This document shows positions 17,578 through 25,626 of a DNA stretch of 37,475 bases, one piece after another (position 1 is the stretch's first letter; the number at the start of each line of letters is the position of its first letter). This DNA comes from Candidatus Omnitrophota bacterium (GTDB taxonomy: Bacteria; Hinthialibacterota; Hinthialibacteria; Hinthialibacterales; Hinthialibacteraceae). The notes beneath the pieces are model-generated. The model did no database searches. It was given only the letters and a program-made list of their open reading frames with translations, and was not told the origin of the DNA. Location: assembly GCA_003598175.1 (NCBI GenBank), contig QZKN01000148.1, positions 1-37,475 of the forward strand. The letters run 5' to 3'. Position numbers and translations under genes: made by a program.

Positions 17578-17830
17578 ATTAAAGGACCCCCTGCCAGACA
17601 TTTTCAACTCGTTGGACGCGGCCGCTGAGTTTTGGGATTCCCATAGTGTAGCGGATTATGAGGAATATTTGGAGCCCGTCGATATCGAAATCGATATCAA
17701 AAGACGACAATACGAAATCGAAGTGGATGAAGAGAGTTTTCTGGTTTTATGTAACAGCGCAAAAAAACTTCGGAAACCGGTGAAACAGCTTGCCAGCGAA
17801 ATCCTCAAAGAGAAACTTGCGGCGCACTGA
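17561..17830 (+). CDS. CopG-type antitoxin of the BrnT-like toxin
   Basis: An 89-residue protein starting at the ATG at 17561, behind GCGGAG; an ATG at 17543 is also in frame. The N-terminal part LPDIFNSLDAAAEFWDSHSV, then ADYEEYLEPVDIEIDI, is the signature of CopG-antitoxin-family proteins (PF12441 type), here the toxin-wrapping segment. A ribbon-helix-helix follows (QYEIEVDEESFLVLCNSAKK, then PVKQLASEILKEKL). It should bind both the toxin and the operon's promoter. Confidence 0.83.
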   Translation: MPDIDRLKDPLPDIFNSLDAAAEFWDSHSVADYEEYLEPVDIEIDIKRRQYEIEVDEESFLVLCNSAKKLRKPVKQLASEILKEKLAAH

Positions 17831-18073
17831 GCATGTTGGAATTAATCAACATCAAACCGTGAATGTAACGCATATTACGAAGAATGGATTGTGCTTTCTC
17901 AATTCTTTAAAATGACGAGAATCTACTTCACCGCTGCTTGAAATTTTTCGAGAGCGCCCCGGCGTTGAACAGAATTTACGATGGTTGAACTCATAAAAAA
18001 TGGCATCCATATCGGTGGAATGCATCCCCTCCGGGCTCATGTAGATGATAGAAGAAAAAAATAGGAAGAAGCA

Positions 18074-19096
18074 TTACAAAATCGAAAGATTCTCCTTCAC
18101 CCATTGCACCAATTTGGCCGTGCCTTCTTCTACTCCCACTTTCGGTTCCCAACCCAGTTCTTTTTTGGCCTTCTCGATGTTCATGATGCATACTTTTTGG
18201 TCGCCCGGCCGCCAATCGGCGAAGGAAACCGGAATCGCATGACCGATTTCCTTTTCGAGAATCGGTCCGAATTCACGCCAAATGCTGATGCTTTTTTCCA
18301 CGCCCCCGCCGATATTAAAGATGTGTCCTTTTGCCGTGTTTATATGTTCGACCGCTTTTTGATACGCCGCGACGAGATCTTCCACCCATAACAAATCTCT
18401 CACCTGCTTGCCGTCGCCGTAAATCGTCAGCGGATTTCCCTTGGCGGCGCAGATGGAAAACCAGGCGGCCCAGCCTTGATCTTCCACGCCGAATTGGCGG
18501 GGACCGTAAATCGCCGATTGGCGAAAAACTACGGTTCGCAGGCCATAAATGCGAGAATAATCCCGCACATATTGATCCGCGCATCCCTTTGAACAGCCAT
18601 AGGGCGAATGAAAATCAAGCGGACATTGCTCGTCGATCCCGTCCGGTTGGTCCACATATTCGTAACGGCTTTCATTTTCGACGATTTTGACGTGATCCAT
18701 CCCGCCATACACTTTATTGGTCGAGGAAAATAAAAAAATCGGATCGTCGCCGCAATGGCGAATGGTTTCCAGCATGTTGAAGGATCCCATCGCATTGATC
18801 TCGAAATCCGTGCGCGGGTCTTCGACGGATGTGGTCACGGCCACCTGGGCGGCCAAATGGACAATGACGTCGAATGGCTGAAATTGCCGATAGGCGTCGT
18901 GTAATTCTTCATAATTCCGTACATCACAATTTCCGAATCGGCAGGAGGAGAAGTGTTCCCGCAACCATGCCAGATTATGTTCCGTCCCCCGCCGAGAAAG
19001 ATTATCGAAAATAACGATTTCGTTTCCCTGCGAAATCAACCAGGCGCTCAGATTCGATCCGATGAATCCCGCGCCGCCGACTATCAAATATTTCAT
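18074..19096 (-). CDS. NAD-dependent epimerase, CDP-paratose 2-epimerase-like
   Basis: A 340-residue extended short-chain dehydrogenase acting on a nucleotide sugar. The Rossmann motif is GGAGFIGSNL (residues 7-16). FDNLSRRGTEHNLAWLREH and VAVTTSVEDPRTDFEINAMG match the CDP-paratose/tyvelose epimerase (RfbE/Tyv) group more closely than GalE. The catalytic Tyr and Lys are Y166 and K170 in SPYGCSKG, and FSSTNKVYGG provides the active-site Ser/Thr. It should feed a dideoxyhexose or related sugar into surface glycans, but no rfb-type cluster surrounds it here. Confidence 0.9.
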   Translation of the reverse strand: MKYLIVGGAGFIGSNLSAWLISQGNEIVIFDNLSRRGTEHNLAWLREHFSSCRFGNCDVRNYEELHDAYRQFQPFDVIVHLAAQVAVTTSVEDPRTDFEINAMGSFNMLETIRHCGDDPIFLFSSTNKVYGGMDHVKIVENESRYEYVDQPDGIDEQCPLDFHSPYGCSKGCADQYVRDYSRIYGLRTVVFRQSAIYGPRQFGVEDQGWAAWFSICAAKGNPLTIYGDGKQVRDLLWVEDLVAAYQKAVEHINTAKGHIFNIGGGVEKSISIWREFGPILEKEIGHAIPVSFADWRPGDQKVCIMNIEKAKKELGWEPKVGVEEGTAKLVQWVKENLSIL

Positions 19097-19550
19097 GTCG
19101 TATCGTCCGATGGTAATGGAATCGCATCCGTTCGCCGCGTTTTTTCATGCCAGGCGAAAACGGAAAAATCACGTTTACTGAAGAAAGAAACGTATTCTTC
19201 AGGCTGCGCGTCTATTTTGATTTTTTTCACATACCCAAAAATTTTGAAGTCTCATGGATAAGAAAAAACATTATCGATTTGAATGAGCGGATATTCAAGC
19301 CTTGAGTCCGCCGACCGGCGATCGGGATACCGCTAATACGCGGTCGTGCTGCAAATCTTTCATTAAAAACAGCTGATAAAAGTTGTTGTAAAAGGGGATT
19401 TTTAATGGGTAAGTGGTAGACTCTGGTCTATAGATCGGGTCTCGGGTTAAGCTATCCTTGTTTACCCGATACTGAAAACTCGGATACCCGGGGCCGGACT
19501 CACATCGAAACCGACATGACCGGTTGGTCATAGCGAAGAATGAAAATGGA

Positions 19551-19605
19551 ATGCTTCCGTCACGGCGGCATTTTCGATAAAGCCGGTAGGATGCCGGCGC
19601 TGCTT
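19551..19605 (+). repeat. Palindromic repeat, family 2, copy A
   Basis: Contains ACGGCGGCAT, then GCCGGTAGGATGCCGGC. The order and spacing match the complement of the element at 37317-37375. It lies in a 576-base gap (19097-19672) in which I find no supported gene. The minus-strand frame at 19295-19636 runs across this repeat and ends in a simple stretch, so I do not call it. Confidence 0.6.
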
Positions 19606-19628
19606 TTTCATGGAAAAACTGACACTTT

Positions 19629-19646
19629 GCAGGCATCGCTGCCTGC
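19629..19646. repeat. Short perfect hairpin upstream of the lactonase gene
   Basis: GCAGGCA-TCGC-TGCCTGC followed by an A-rich run (19651-19666), 27 bases ahead of the SMP-30 start. It could be part of the family 2 repeat or an mRNA leader structure. It lacks a T-tract, so it is not a terminator on the plus strand. Confidence 0.45.
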
Positions 19647-19672
19647 GTTAAAAAGAAAAATTAAAAAAGGCG

Positions 19673-20503
19673 ATGCGAAAAATGGTTTTCACGAGTAAAT
19701 TATTCAAACTTATTGATGGTTTTCAGTTTACGGAAGGACCAACCTGGCATCGAGACGGATTCCTCTTATTCAGCGACATTCCGGCGAACCGAATCTTTAA
19801 AATCAATGAAGACAATGGCTGTGAGGTGTGGCGAGTAGACAGCGGCAACTCCAACGGCCTTGCATTCGATCGGCAAGGCCGGTTAATTGCCTGTGAACAC
19901 GGAAACCGCCGCGTTTCGCGCACGGAAACGGATGGAACCATCAGCGTGATCGCGGATCGCTATCAAGGCAAGCGATTGAACAGTCCCAACGATTGCGTTT
20001 GCCGTTCCGACGGGATGATCTTCTTCAGCGATCCGCCCTACGGTCTGGAAGGCAGACCACAGGAATTGCCGTTCCACGCGGTTTTTGCCGTGAAACCGGG
20101 AAACGAGCCGATTCCTATCGTTACCCATTTCGAAAAGCCGAATGGTCTGGCGTTCTCGCCAGACGAACAAATTCTCTATATCGCCGATACCCAGCGCGAA
20201 CGGGTGATGGCTTTTGATGTGGAGAACGATGGAACCGTAAAAAACGAACGGATTTTCATGCAAGTCGGCAGGCCGGATGGAATGAAAACGGATAGGGATG
20301 GGAATCTCTACATCGCATCGACGGAAGGCATTGTTGTCGTGTCTCCCGCCGGTCAACGAATTGAAACACTATCGATTCCCGAACGCCCGTCAAACTGTGC
20401 GTTCGGCAGCGAGGAGGCGCAAACATTGTACATCACCGCCCGTGCGCGCGTATACAAAATACAAACAAAAAATCCGGGATGTTTCTTCCAAACAAGAAAT
20501 TGA
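19673..20503 (+). CDS. SMP-30/gluconolactonase-family lactonase
   Basis: A 276-residue six-bladed beta-propeller hydrolase opening sugar lactones. Metal-site motifs are visible: FTEGPTWHRDG (Glu ligand), the LNSPNDCVCRSDGMIFFSDP segment (Asn ligand) and KPNGLAFSPDEQILYIADT, with the catalytic Asp in GRPDGMKTDRDGNLYI. The start is the ATG at 19673; an ATG at 19682 is better spaced from AAAAGG and would remove three residues. Only 11 bases separate it from zwf, which suggests it hydrolyses 6-phosphogluconolactone made by Zwf, in place of a classical Pgl. That is inference from context. Confidence 0.9.
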   Translation: MRKMVFTSKLFKLIDGFQFTEGPTWHRDGFLLFSDIPANRIFKINEDNGCEVWRVDSGNSNGLAFDRQGRLIACEHGNRRVSRTETDGTISVIADRYQGKRLNSPNDCVCRSDGMIFFSDPPYGLEGRPQELPFHAVFAVKPGNEPIPIVTHFEKPNGLAFSPDEQILYIADTQRERVMAFDVENDGTVKNERIFMQVGRPDGMKTDRDGNLYIASTEGIVVVSPAGQRIETLSIPERPSNCAFGSEEAQTLYITARARVYKIQTKNPGCFFQTRN

Positions 20504-20514
20504 AAGCAAAAACC

Positions 20515-22050
20515 ATGCGTAATACTCAAGCCCATTTTGAAATCACTTCAGCATCCACATCAACCGTCACGCCTTCCCGCAATGAGCAGCCATTTGCTCT
20601 CGTCATTTTCGGCGGGACTGGCGATTTGGCGAAGCGCAAACTGATTCCCGCTCTTTATCACTTGAAAAAAGAACGCTCACTTACTGTTCCCTTCACCGTT
20701 ATCGGCGTCAGCCGTAGCGCTTCGACAAATGAAGCGTTCCATCAATTGCATCACGAAAATACGGCTAAATATTCCCGCACCAAACCCATTGATGCGGGAA
20801 TATGGGAAGATTTGACAAACTCTCTCACCTGCATGAATGGCGATCTCAACGACGCGGCAATGTATCAGGAATTACATCGACGGTTGGACGCATTTGATTC
20901 TTACCATGACAGTAGGAATAACCATCTCTTCTATTTTGCCACACCGCCCGACGCCTTTCCTGCCATTTTGAACGGAATGCATAAGGAAGGATTGCTGTAT
21001 TCCTGCCCCCCACCGTCTTCCTGGCCCTGGCCGCGTGTGATTGTGGAAAAACCGTTTGGCCGCGATCTCGGTTCCGCGCGGCGTTTGAACGACCTCGTCG
21101 CGGATATTCTGGACGAACGACAGATTTTTCGCATCGATCATTATCTCGGCAAGGAAACGGTGCAGAACATTTTGATTTTTCGCTTTGGCAATTCCATCTT
21201 CGAGCCGATCTGGAATCGCAAATACATCGATCACGTGCAAATCACCGCCGCCGAGAACATCGACGTGGAGGGGCGCGGCAGTTTCTACGATCAAACCGGC
21301 GTCATTCGCGACGTAATTCAAAATCATATTCTCGAAATTCTTACGTTCTGCACGATGGAGATACCCGTGTCATTTAAAGCCGATGACATTCGCGATCAGA
21401 AAGTGCAAATCTATCGCACCATCCGTCCGATCATCGGCGAGAACATCCGCAAGCAGGTCGTCTGCGCCCAATATGAAGGCTATTTGGCGGAAAAGGGAAT
21501 TGCGCCCGGTTCCCGTACTCCCACCTATGCCGCGCTCAAAGTCTTTATTGACAACTGGCGCTGGCAGAATATTCCTTTCTATATCCGCGCCGGAAAAAAT
21601 CTGAGCAATCGAACCACGGAAGTATCATTCCAGTTTCAAAACATTCCTTTTTGCCTGTTTGGCAGTGAAGAGACCTGTAAACTCGTTGATCCCAACGTGC
21701 TTACGTTTCGCATCCAACCGGACGAAGGGATATCGCTACGCTTCGTCTGCAAGGAACCCGGCGAAGAACTCAACATCGGCAACGTCATGATGGATTTTCA
21801 GTATGCAACCGGCTTCAACAAGCAACCTGCCGACGCCTACGAGCGCCTGCTGCTCGATTTCATCAAAGGCGATCTCACCCTTTTTTCCCGCCGCGACGCC
21901 ATCGAACACGCCTGGCGCTTTATCACTCCCATTCTCGAAGAATGGGAAGCCAATACGAATCTGGCGCTGGCAAGCTATGAGGCCGGATCGCGCGGGCCGC
22001 GGGAAGCCGACGCGCTCTTGCAGCGTGATCACCGCCGATGGCTTAAGTAA
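20515..22050 (+). CDS. zwf: Glucose-6-phosphate 1-dehydrogenase
   Basis: Oxidises glucose 6-phosphate to 6-phosphogluconolactone with NADP, the entry to the oxidative pentose phosphate pathway. The coenzyme motif GGTGDLAKRK lies at residues 33-42, VEKPFGRDL at ~177-185, and the substrate/catalytic motif RIDHYLGKE at 206-214. I chose the ATG at 20515, which gives 511 residues (family norm ~490-515); an in-frame ATG at 20479 overlaps the upstream gene. It follows the SMP-30 gene closely and precedes a frameshifted prepilin gene by 9 bases. Confidence 0.97.
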   Translation: MRNTQAHFEITSASTSTVTPSRNEQPFALVIFGGTGDLAKRKLIPALYHLKKERSLTVPFTVIGVSRSASTNEAFHQLHHENTAKYSRTKPIDAGIWEDLTNSLTCMNGDLNDAAMYQELHRRLDAFDSYHDSRNNHLFYFATPPDAFPAILNGMHKEGLLYSCPPPSSWPWPRVIVEKPFGRDLGSARRLNDLVADILDERQIFRIDHYLGKETVQNILIFRFGNSIFEPIWNRKYIDHVQITAAENIDVEGRGSFYDQTGVIRDVIQNHILEILTFCTMEIPVSFKADDIRDQKVQIYRTIRPIIGENIRKQVVCAQYEGYLAEKGIAPGSRTPTYAALKVFIDNWRWQNIPFYIRAGKNLSNRTTEVSFQFQNIPFCLFGSEETCKLVDPNVLTFRIQPDEGISLRFVCKEPGEELNIGNVMMDFQYATGFNKQPADAYERLLLDFIKGDLTLFSRRDAIEHAWRFITPILEEWEANTNLALASYEAGSRGPREADALLQRDHRRWLK

Positions 22051-22059
22051 AGGATTATT

Positions 22060-22655
22060 ATGAAACCAAACGGATTTACGCTGATCGAATTGTTGATTGT
22101 TGTCGCTATAATCGGTATTTTGGCGGCAATCGCGGTTCCAAACTTTTAAACGCGCAAGTGCGGGCGAATGTGGCGAAAACCGTTGCCAATCAAAAAGCCG
22201 TAGCCACTGCGTTAGAGATGTACCGCGCCGATAACAACACCTACATTCCCATGTACGCGTATGGCGGGACCTTTAATGATTACGTCCCTTACAGCGGATT
22301 GACTTCGCCCGTCGCCTATCTGGCCTCACTGGCGGCGGTTGACAATCCCTTTGCCAGTATGCACCACAAAAACACAGCTGAAAACACTTACGATCAAAAA
22401 TTCGAATATACTCCACGCAAACACGGGCAAGGAAGGCAGGTGCCGGCGCTCGCGGGGCTGCAGGCCGACATGTATTTGCTGGAAGGCGTCGGTCCCTCGC
22501 AGATCGACGGTATTCCCGGCAGCCCCAATTATCCTGACCGTCCCAGCAGTTTTGCGCCATACGATCTTAGCAACGGACTGCGAAGTTTGGGCGCAATTTT
22601 CACCACCGGCGGCGTATATACGCCCGACTGGATCAAGGAAAACCGCGCGTTTTGA
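22060..22655 (+). pseudogene. Prepilin-like (type II secretion G / pilin) gene, frameshifted
   Basis: The ATG at 22060 has an AAGGAT site. The first frame encodes KPNGFTLIELLIVVAIIG, then ILAAIAVPNF, and stops at TAA 22147. The next frame continues directly as LNAQVRANVAKTVANQKAVA and runs to 22655. The intact paralogue at 27546-28079 reads VPNFLNAQVRAK across the same point. One missing T in the TTTT at 22144-22147 therefore explains the break. Restored length is ~198 residues: leader with G-F cleavage site, hydrophobic helix, and a C-terminal domain with YRADNNTYIP. It may be a recent mutation or a sequencing/assembly error. If real, the product is a 29-residue stub. Confidence 0.85.
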
Positions 22656-22696
22656 TTATCGCCGGATTTCGGGGCTTGAGTTCCAAATGTAGGCCG

Positions 22697-22727
22697 AGTG
22701 AGAAGGGTTGTGATTTTTCTCACTTTT
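22697..22727 (+). terminator. Possible intrinsic terminator
   Basis: AGTGAGAA pairs with TTCTCACT (22717-22724) across a 12-base loop, and TTTT follows. It lies about 40 bases after the prepilin stop and ahead of the convergent radical SAM gene, so it may serve the plus strand. Confidence 0.5.
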
Positions 22728-22797
22728 AATGGCAATTTCGCAAACTCTTTTAAGGCGCAAACCACGGCGCCTTTGTCGCCAAACACGAACATTGCAT

Positions 22798-23919
22798 TCA
22801 CCGCGCATGAATCAAATTATGCTTGCAATGTTCGAGTTTGATTCCACGCCTCTTCGATTCTTCCAGCAGCGGGCGGATCAGTTCCTGGTTTTGATACGCG
22901 TCCGGCAAGCGCAGGTAATTTCCGCTTAAACGCGCCGGCGATCGTTTGGCCGCATCGCGATACAATGGTTCGAACAGGCGTAAAAAACTTTTCTCACGCA
23001 CATAACGGCCTCGCGGAATCTTCAAACCGGAAAAAATAATGGAGACGCAGCCGTTATCCGCCGCAACCTGAACCAAATAGCGAAGATCCTCTTCCGACTG
23101 CGCCGGCGGAATTCCATAATGACATAACCGGCTGTCGCCGAATATGTCCGTCGGCAATGGATCGCGGGGGAAAAGCGGATCGATTCGCAGACTGACGGGA
23201 ATATCCATTGCGCGCAGACAGGAAAGGGCGTGCAAACGACTTTGCGCGGAAGGGACGCCGGATTCATACATTTGGCCGGCGTCTTCGTTCAGAATCGGCA
23301 ACGAGATCTGAACGGTTACCTGTTGTCCCAATTCGCGTAATAACGATCCATAGTCCGGTTCGGTTAATGGGAGTGGATTTCTGGTCAAAATACGAATCAG
23401 GCTGAAGTGGTTTCGTTCCCCCTCCACCAGCCGTAGCAGCAAATACCGCATATCGCGATGTTTGGACTCGAGCTGATTTTGCAGCGGATCGGTACTGTTA
23501 CTGATATGCAAGGGAACAGAAGGAAGCTCAAGCGCCTTCAGTTCCCACAAATCCTGCTCCAACCGCTCGCGAAATTCCAATTTGCTCCGCGCCGCCTCGT
23601 TCGGATCGCGGCCGTAAGTTTGCGTGTAGCAATACGAACAGTTATGAGAGCAACCGACGTATACGTTACAAGAAAAACGCAATCCGGCCGGAAACACCGA
23701 GCGTTTGGCGAACGGATCGTAAAGCGCCAACACGTGAGTTCGCAGACAGGGATGGCCGCTTTGATATTTTGGGATCGTAAAAAGATAGGAGTACCAACGC
23801 ACGGCCGATTCCCTATCGAGCCCATCAAAAAGCGCGGGATCGTGAACCCGGCAAAACAGATGATCCCAATCCATTTGGATAGCAGCTAGTCGATTTTCGA
23901 GTTTGATATTATGAATCAT
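22798..23919 (-). CDS. Radical SAM protein, spore photoproduct lyase-like (SplB group)
   Basis: A 373-residue radical SAM enzyme with the iron-sulfur motif C90-SHN-C94-SY-C97 inside VGCSHNCSYCYTQTYGRDP. It is preceded by FPAGLRFSCNVYV and followed by LHISNSTDPLQNQLESKH, a pattern of SplB/Rv2578c-type proteins. Later segments QQVTVQISLPILNEDAG and VSLRIDPLFPRDPLP fit the partial TIM barrel. I chose the ATG at 23919 because the earlier frame (to 23991) crosses the dyad at 23939-23962. The substrate is unknown; relatives include DNA photoproduct repair enzymes, but most members are uncharacterised. The dyad just upstream resembles an SOS box. Confidence 0.88.
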   Translation of the reverse strand: MIHNIKLENRLAAIQMDWDHLFCRVHDPALFDGLDRESAVRWYSYLFTIPKYQSGHPCLRTHVLALYDPFAKRSVFPAGLRFSCNVYVGCSHNCSYCYTQTYGRDPNEAARSKLEFRERLEQDLWELKALELPSVPLHISNSTDPLQNQLESKHRDMRYLLLRLVEGERNHFSLIRILTRNPLPLTEPDYGSLLRELGQQVTVQISLPILNEDAGQMYESGVPSAQSRLHALSCLRAMDIPVSLRIDPLFPRDPLPTDIFGDSRLCHYGIPPAQSEEDLRYLVQVAADNGCVSIIFSGLKIPRGRYVREKSFLRLFEPLYRDAAKRSPARLSGNYLRLPDAYQNQELIRPLLEESKRRGIKLEHCKHNLIHAR

Positions 23920-23938
23920 GATTCTTTTCTCTAATATC

Positions 23939-23962
23939 GCAAGTGAACATAAGTTCACTTGC
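23939..23962. promoter_or_regulatory. Perfect dyad resembling a Gram-positive-type LexA box
   Basis: Arms GCAAGTGAAC and GTTCACTTGC around ATAA, a 24-base perfect inverted repeat whose core is GAAC-N4-GTTC, the form of the Bacillus-type SOS box. It lies 19 bases upstream of the radical SAM ATG, where a repressor would block transcription. It may also face the small ORF and sulfatase on the other side. Confidence 0.55.
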
Positions 23963-24125
23963 AGTAAAGCGCAATCGGCAAAAGGAATCAAGAGATTATG
24001 TGTTATGGATTGTTATTTTTTTAGAAGGAGGCGCGTCTTTGGTTCCATCGGTTTACTACAACGAATCGCCGTTTCCGATTATAATTTCCAAGCAAAGCGG
24101 AGTAAGTTTTAAAAAGGTTTACTGA
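23943..24125 (+). CDS. Possible small ORF upstream of the sulfatase
   Basis: A 60-codon frame with a GTG inside the dyad and no ribosome binding site. The product is SSLAVKRNRQKESRDYVLWI followed by VIFLEGGASLVPSVYYNESP. The composition is protein-like in its middle part, but I recognise no family and the start is doubtful. It could be the tail of a decayed gene or chance. It ends 11 bases before the sulfatase start. Confidence 0.25.
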   Translation: MNISSLAVKRNRQKESRDYVLWIVIFLEGGASLVPSVYYNESPFPIIISKQSGVSFKKVY

Positions 24126-24136
24126 AATAAGGAAGA

Positions 24137-25546
24137 ATGATCATGCAGAACCGGCGTGAGTTTTTAAAGCATTCCATTTGGGGCGCGGCTTCGTTGTCAT
24201 TGACGAGCAGCGCATCCTACGTTGCACAATCAAATGAAAAGAATAGTAAAAAACCGAACGTGTTGTTCATCGCCATTGACGATCTCAACGACTGGATCGG
24301 TTGTCTCGGAGGTCATCCGGACGTCAAAACTCCCAATTTGGATCGCCTGGCCGATCGGGGAATTCTGTTTACCCGCACGTATTGTTCCGCGCCGGCCTGC
24401 AATCCATCGCGCGCCAGCCTCCTGACCGGCATTCGTCCTTCCACATCCGGCGTTTATCTCAACAACCAGCCCTGGCGTCCGGTGATGCCCGACGCGGTGA
24501 CTCTGCCGCGCCATTTTAAGGATCACGGCTATCTCGTGTATGGTCGCGGTAAGATTTTTCACGGCGGCCATTCGCAGGATTTGCCGGCCTGGCATGAATA
24601 TATCCCCCGCGGAAACGATCCCGAACCGCCGAACAAACCCCTTAATGGCATCCCCAAAACCGCCCATTTTGATTGGGGGCCGATTGACGTGTCCGATGAG
24701 GAAATGGATGACACAAAGGTGGCGCGATGGGCCGACGCCTTTTTACGACAAGAACATGACAAACCGTTTTTCCTCGCCTGCGGCCTGTTTCGTCCGCATT
24801 TGCCGTGGTATGTGCCGCAATCCTATTTTGATTTATATCCGCCGGAATCGGTTACTCTTCCCCATGTCAATGAAACCGATCTGGACGATGTGCCGGAGTT
24901 GGGGAGAAAGATGGCCAAACCGGACGGAGACCATAAAAACGTCATCGAGACGAACAATTGGAGAAAAGCGGTCTCCAGCTATCTCGCCTCCATCAGTTTC
25001 ACGGACGCCAACGTGGGGCGGATCCTTGACGCGTTGGATCGCAGCGCGTACGCGGACAACACCATCATCGTGTTGTGGGGAGATCACGGTTGGCATTTGG
25101 GAGAAAAGTTGCATTGGCGCAAATTCGCGTTGTGGGAGGAAGCGACGCGGATGCCGTTGATCATTTCGCTTCCCGGTTCGAACCATCGTGGGAAACGCTG
25201 CCATCGCACCGTCAGTTTATTGGATATATACCCCACGCTGGCCGAACTGTGCGGATTGGAAACGCGCAAGGAATGGGAAGGGAACAGTCTTGCGCCATTA
25301 CTGGGTGATCCTACCGCCGAGTGGGATCGACCTGCCTTGACGACGCACGGGCGCAACAATCATAGCGTACGATCGGAGCGATGGCGGTATATTCGTTATG
25401 CTGACGGTTCGGAAGAACTATACGATCACGATGCGGATCCGCTGGAATGGACGAATCTGGCGGAACGAGCGGAAGTCGCGGAAGTCAAACCTATGTTGGC
25501 GAAATGGCTGCCCGCAGTGAATGCGCCGGATGCGCCGATGAAATAG
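24137..25546 (+). CDS. Tat-exported sulfatase, iduronate-2-sulfatase-like
   Basis: A 469-residue arylsulfatase-superfamily hydrolase. The N-terminus NRREFLKHSIWGAASLSLTS is a twin-arginine signal. IAIDDLNDW supplies the DD metal ligands (48-49), and the active-site motif is C88-NPSRASLLTG, a Cys-type site needing conversion to formylglycine. WGDHGWHLGEKLHWRKFALW and LLDIYPTLAELCGLE match iduronate-2-sulfatase-like enzymes. The start at 24137 has an AAGGAAG site. It likely desulfates polysaccharide in the periplasm or outside. A maturase is required; the SUMF1 domain at 33430-36801 has only one Cys in the relevant region and may not be it. Confidence 0.95.
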   Translation: MIMQNRREFLKHSIWGAASLSLTSSASYVAQSNEKNSKKPNVLFIAIDDLNDWIGCLGGHPDVKTPNLDRLADRGILFTRTYCSAPACNPSRASLLTGIRPSTSGVYLNNQPWRPVMPDAVTLPRHFKDHGYLVYGRGKIFHGGHSQDLPAWHEYIPRGNDPEPPNKPLNGIPKTAHFDWGPIDVSDEEMDDTKVARWADAFLRQEHDKPFFLACGLFRPHLPWYVPQSYFDLYPPESVTLPHVNETDLDDVPELGRKMAKPDGDHKNVIETNNWRKAVSSYLASISFTDANVGRILDALDRSAYADNTIIVLWGDHGWHLGEKLHWRKFALWEEATRMPLIISLPGSNHRGKRCHRTVSLLDIYPTLAELCGLETRKEWEGNSLAPLLGDPTAEWDRPALTTHGRNNHSVRSERWRYIRYADGSEELYDHDADPLEWTNLAERAEVAEVKPMLAKWLPAVNAPDAPMK

Positions 25547-25605
25547 ATATTCTTTTCGCACGGGATTGAAAGAAGAAAAAATTTACAATAAAAAAGATCA
25601 GGAGG

Positions 25606-25626
25606 AGGAATTTTATAAAAATTCCT
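25606..25626. terminator. A/T-rich dyad between convergent genes
   Basis: AGGAATTTT-ATA-AAAATTCCT, a perfect 9-base-arm palindrome between the sulfatase and the response regulator, covering the latter's stop codon. It may be a bidirectional end signal, but the stem is weak. Confidence 0.35.

Noticed and set aside
17852..18040. Minus-strand frame with TDMDAIFYEFNHRKF
   Set aside because: It faintly recalls phage or nuclease-like small proteins, but it is too short and weak to call; no ribosome binding site, and it is downstream of the TA pair.
19442..19469. TCGGGTTAA ... TTTACCCGA hairpin as a tRNA or riboswitch piece
   Set aside because: A 9-base stem with one mismatch and no T-loop, anticodon stem or conserved riboswitch core around it.
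19295..19636. 113-codon minus-strand ORF ending LAVSRSPVGGLKA
   Set aside because: It runs across the family 2 repeat and a hairpin. The composition is inconsistent, and it has no start site or family.
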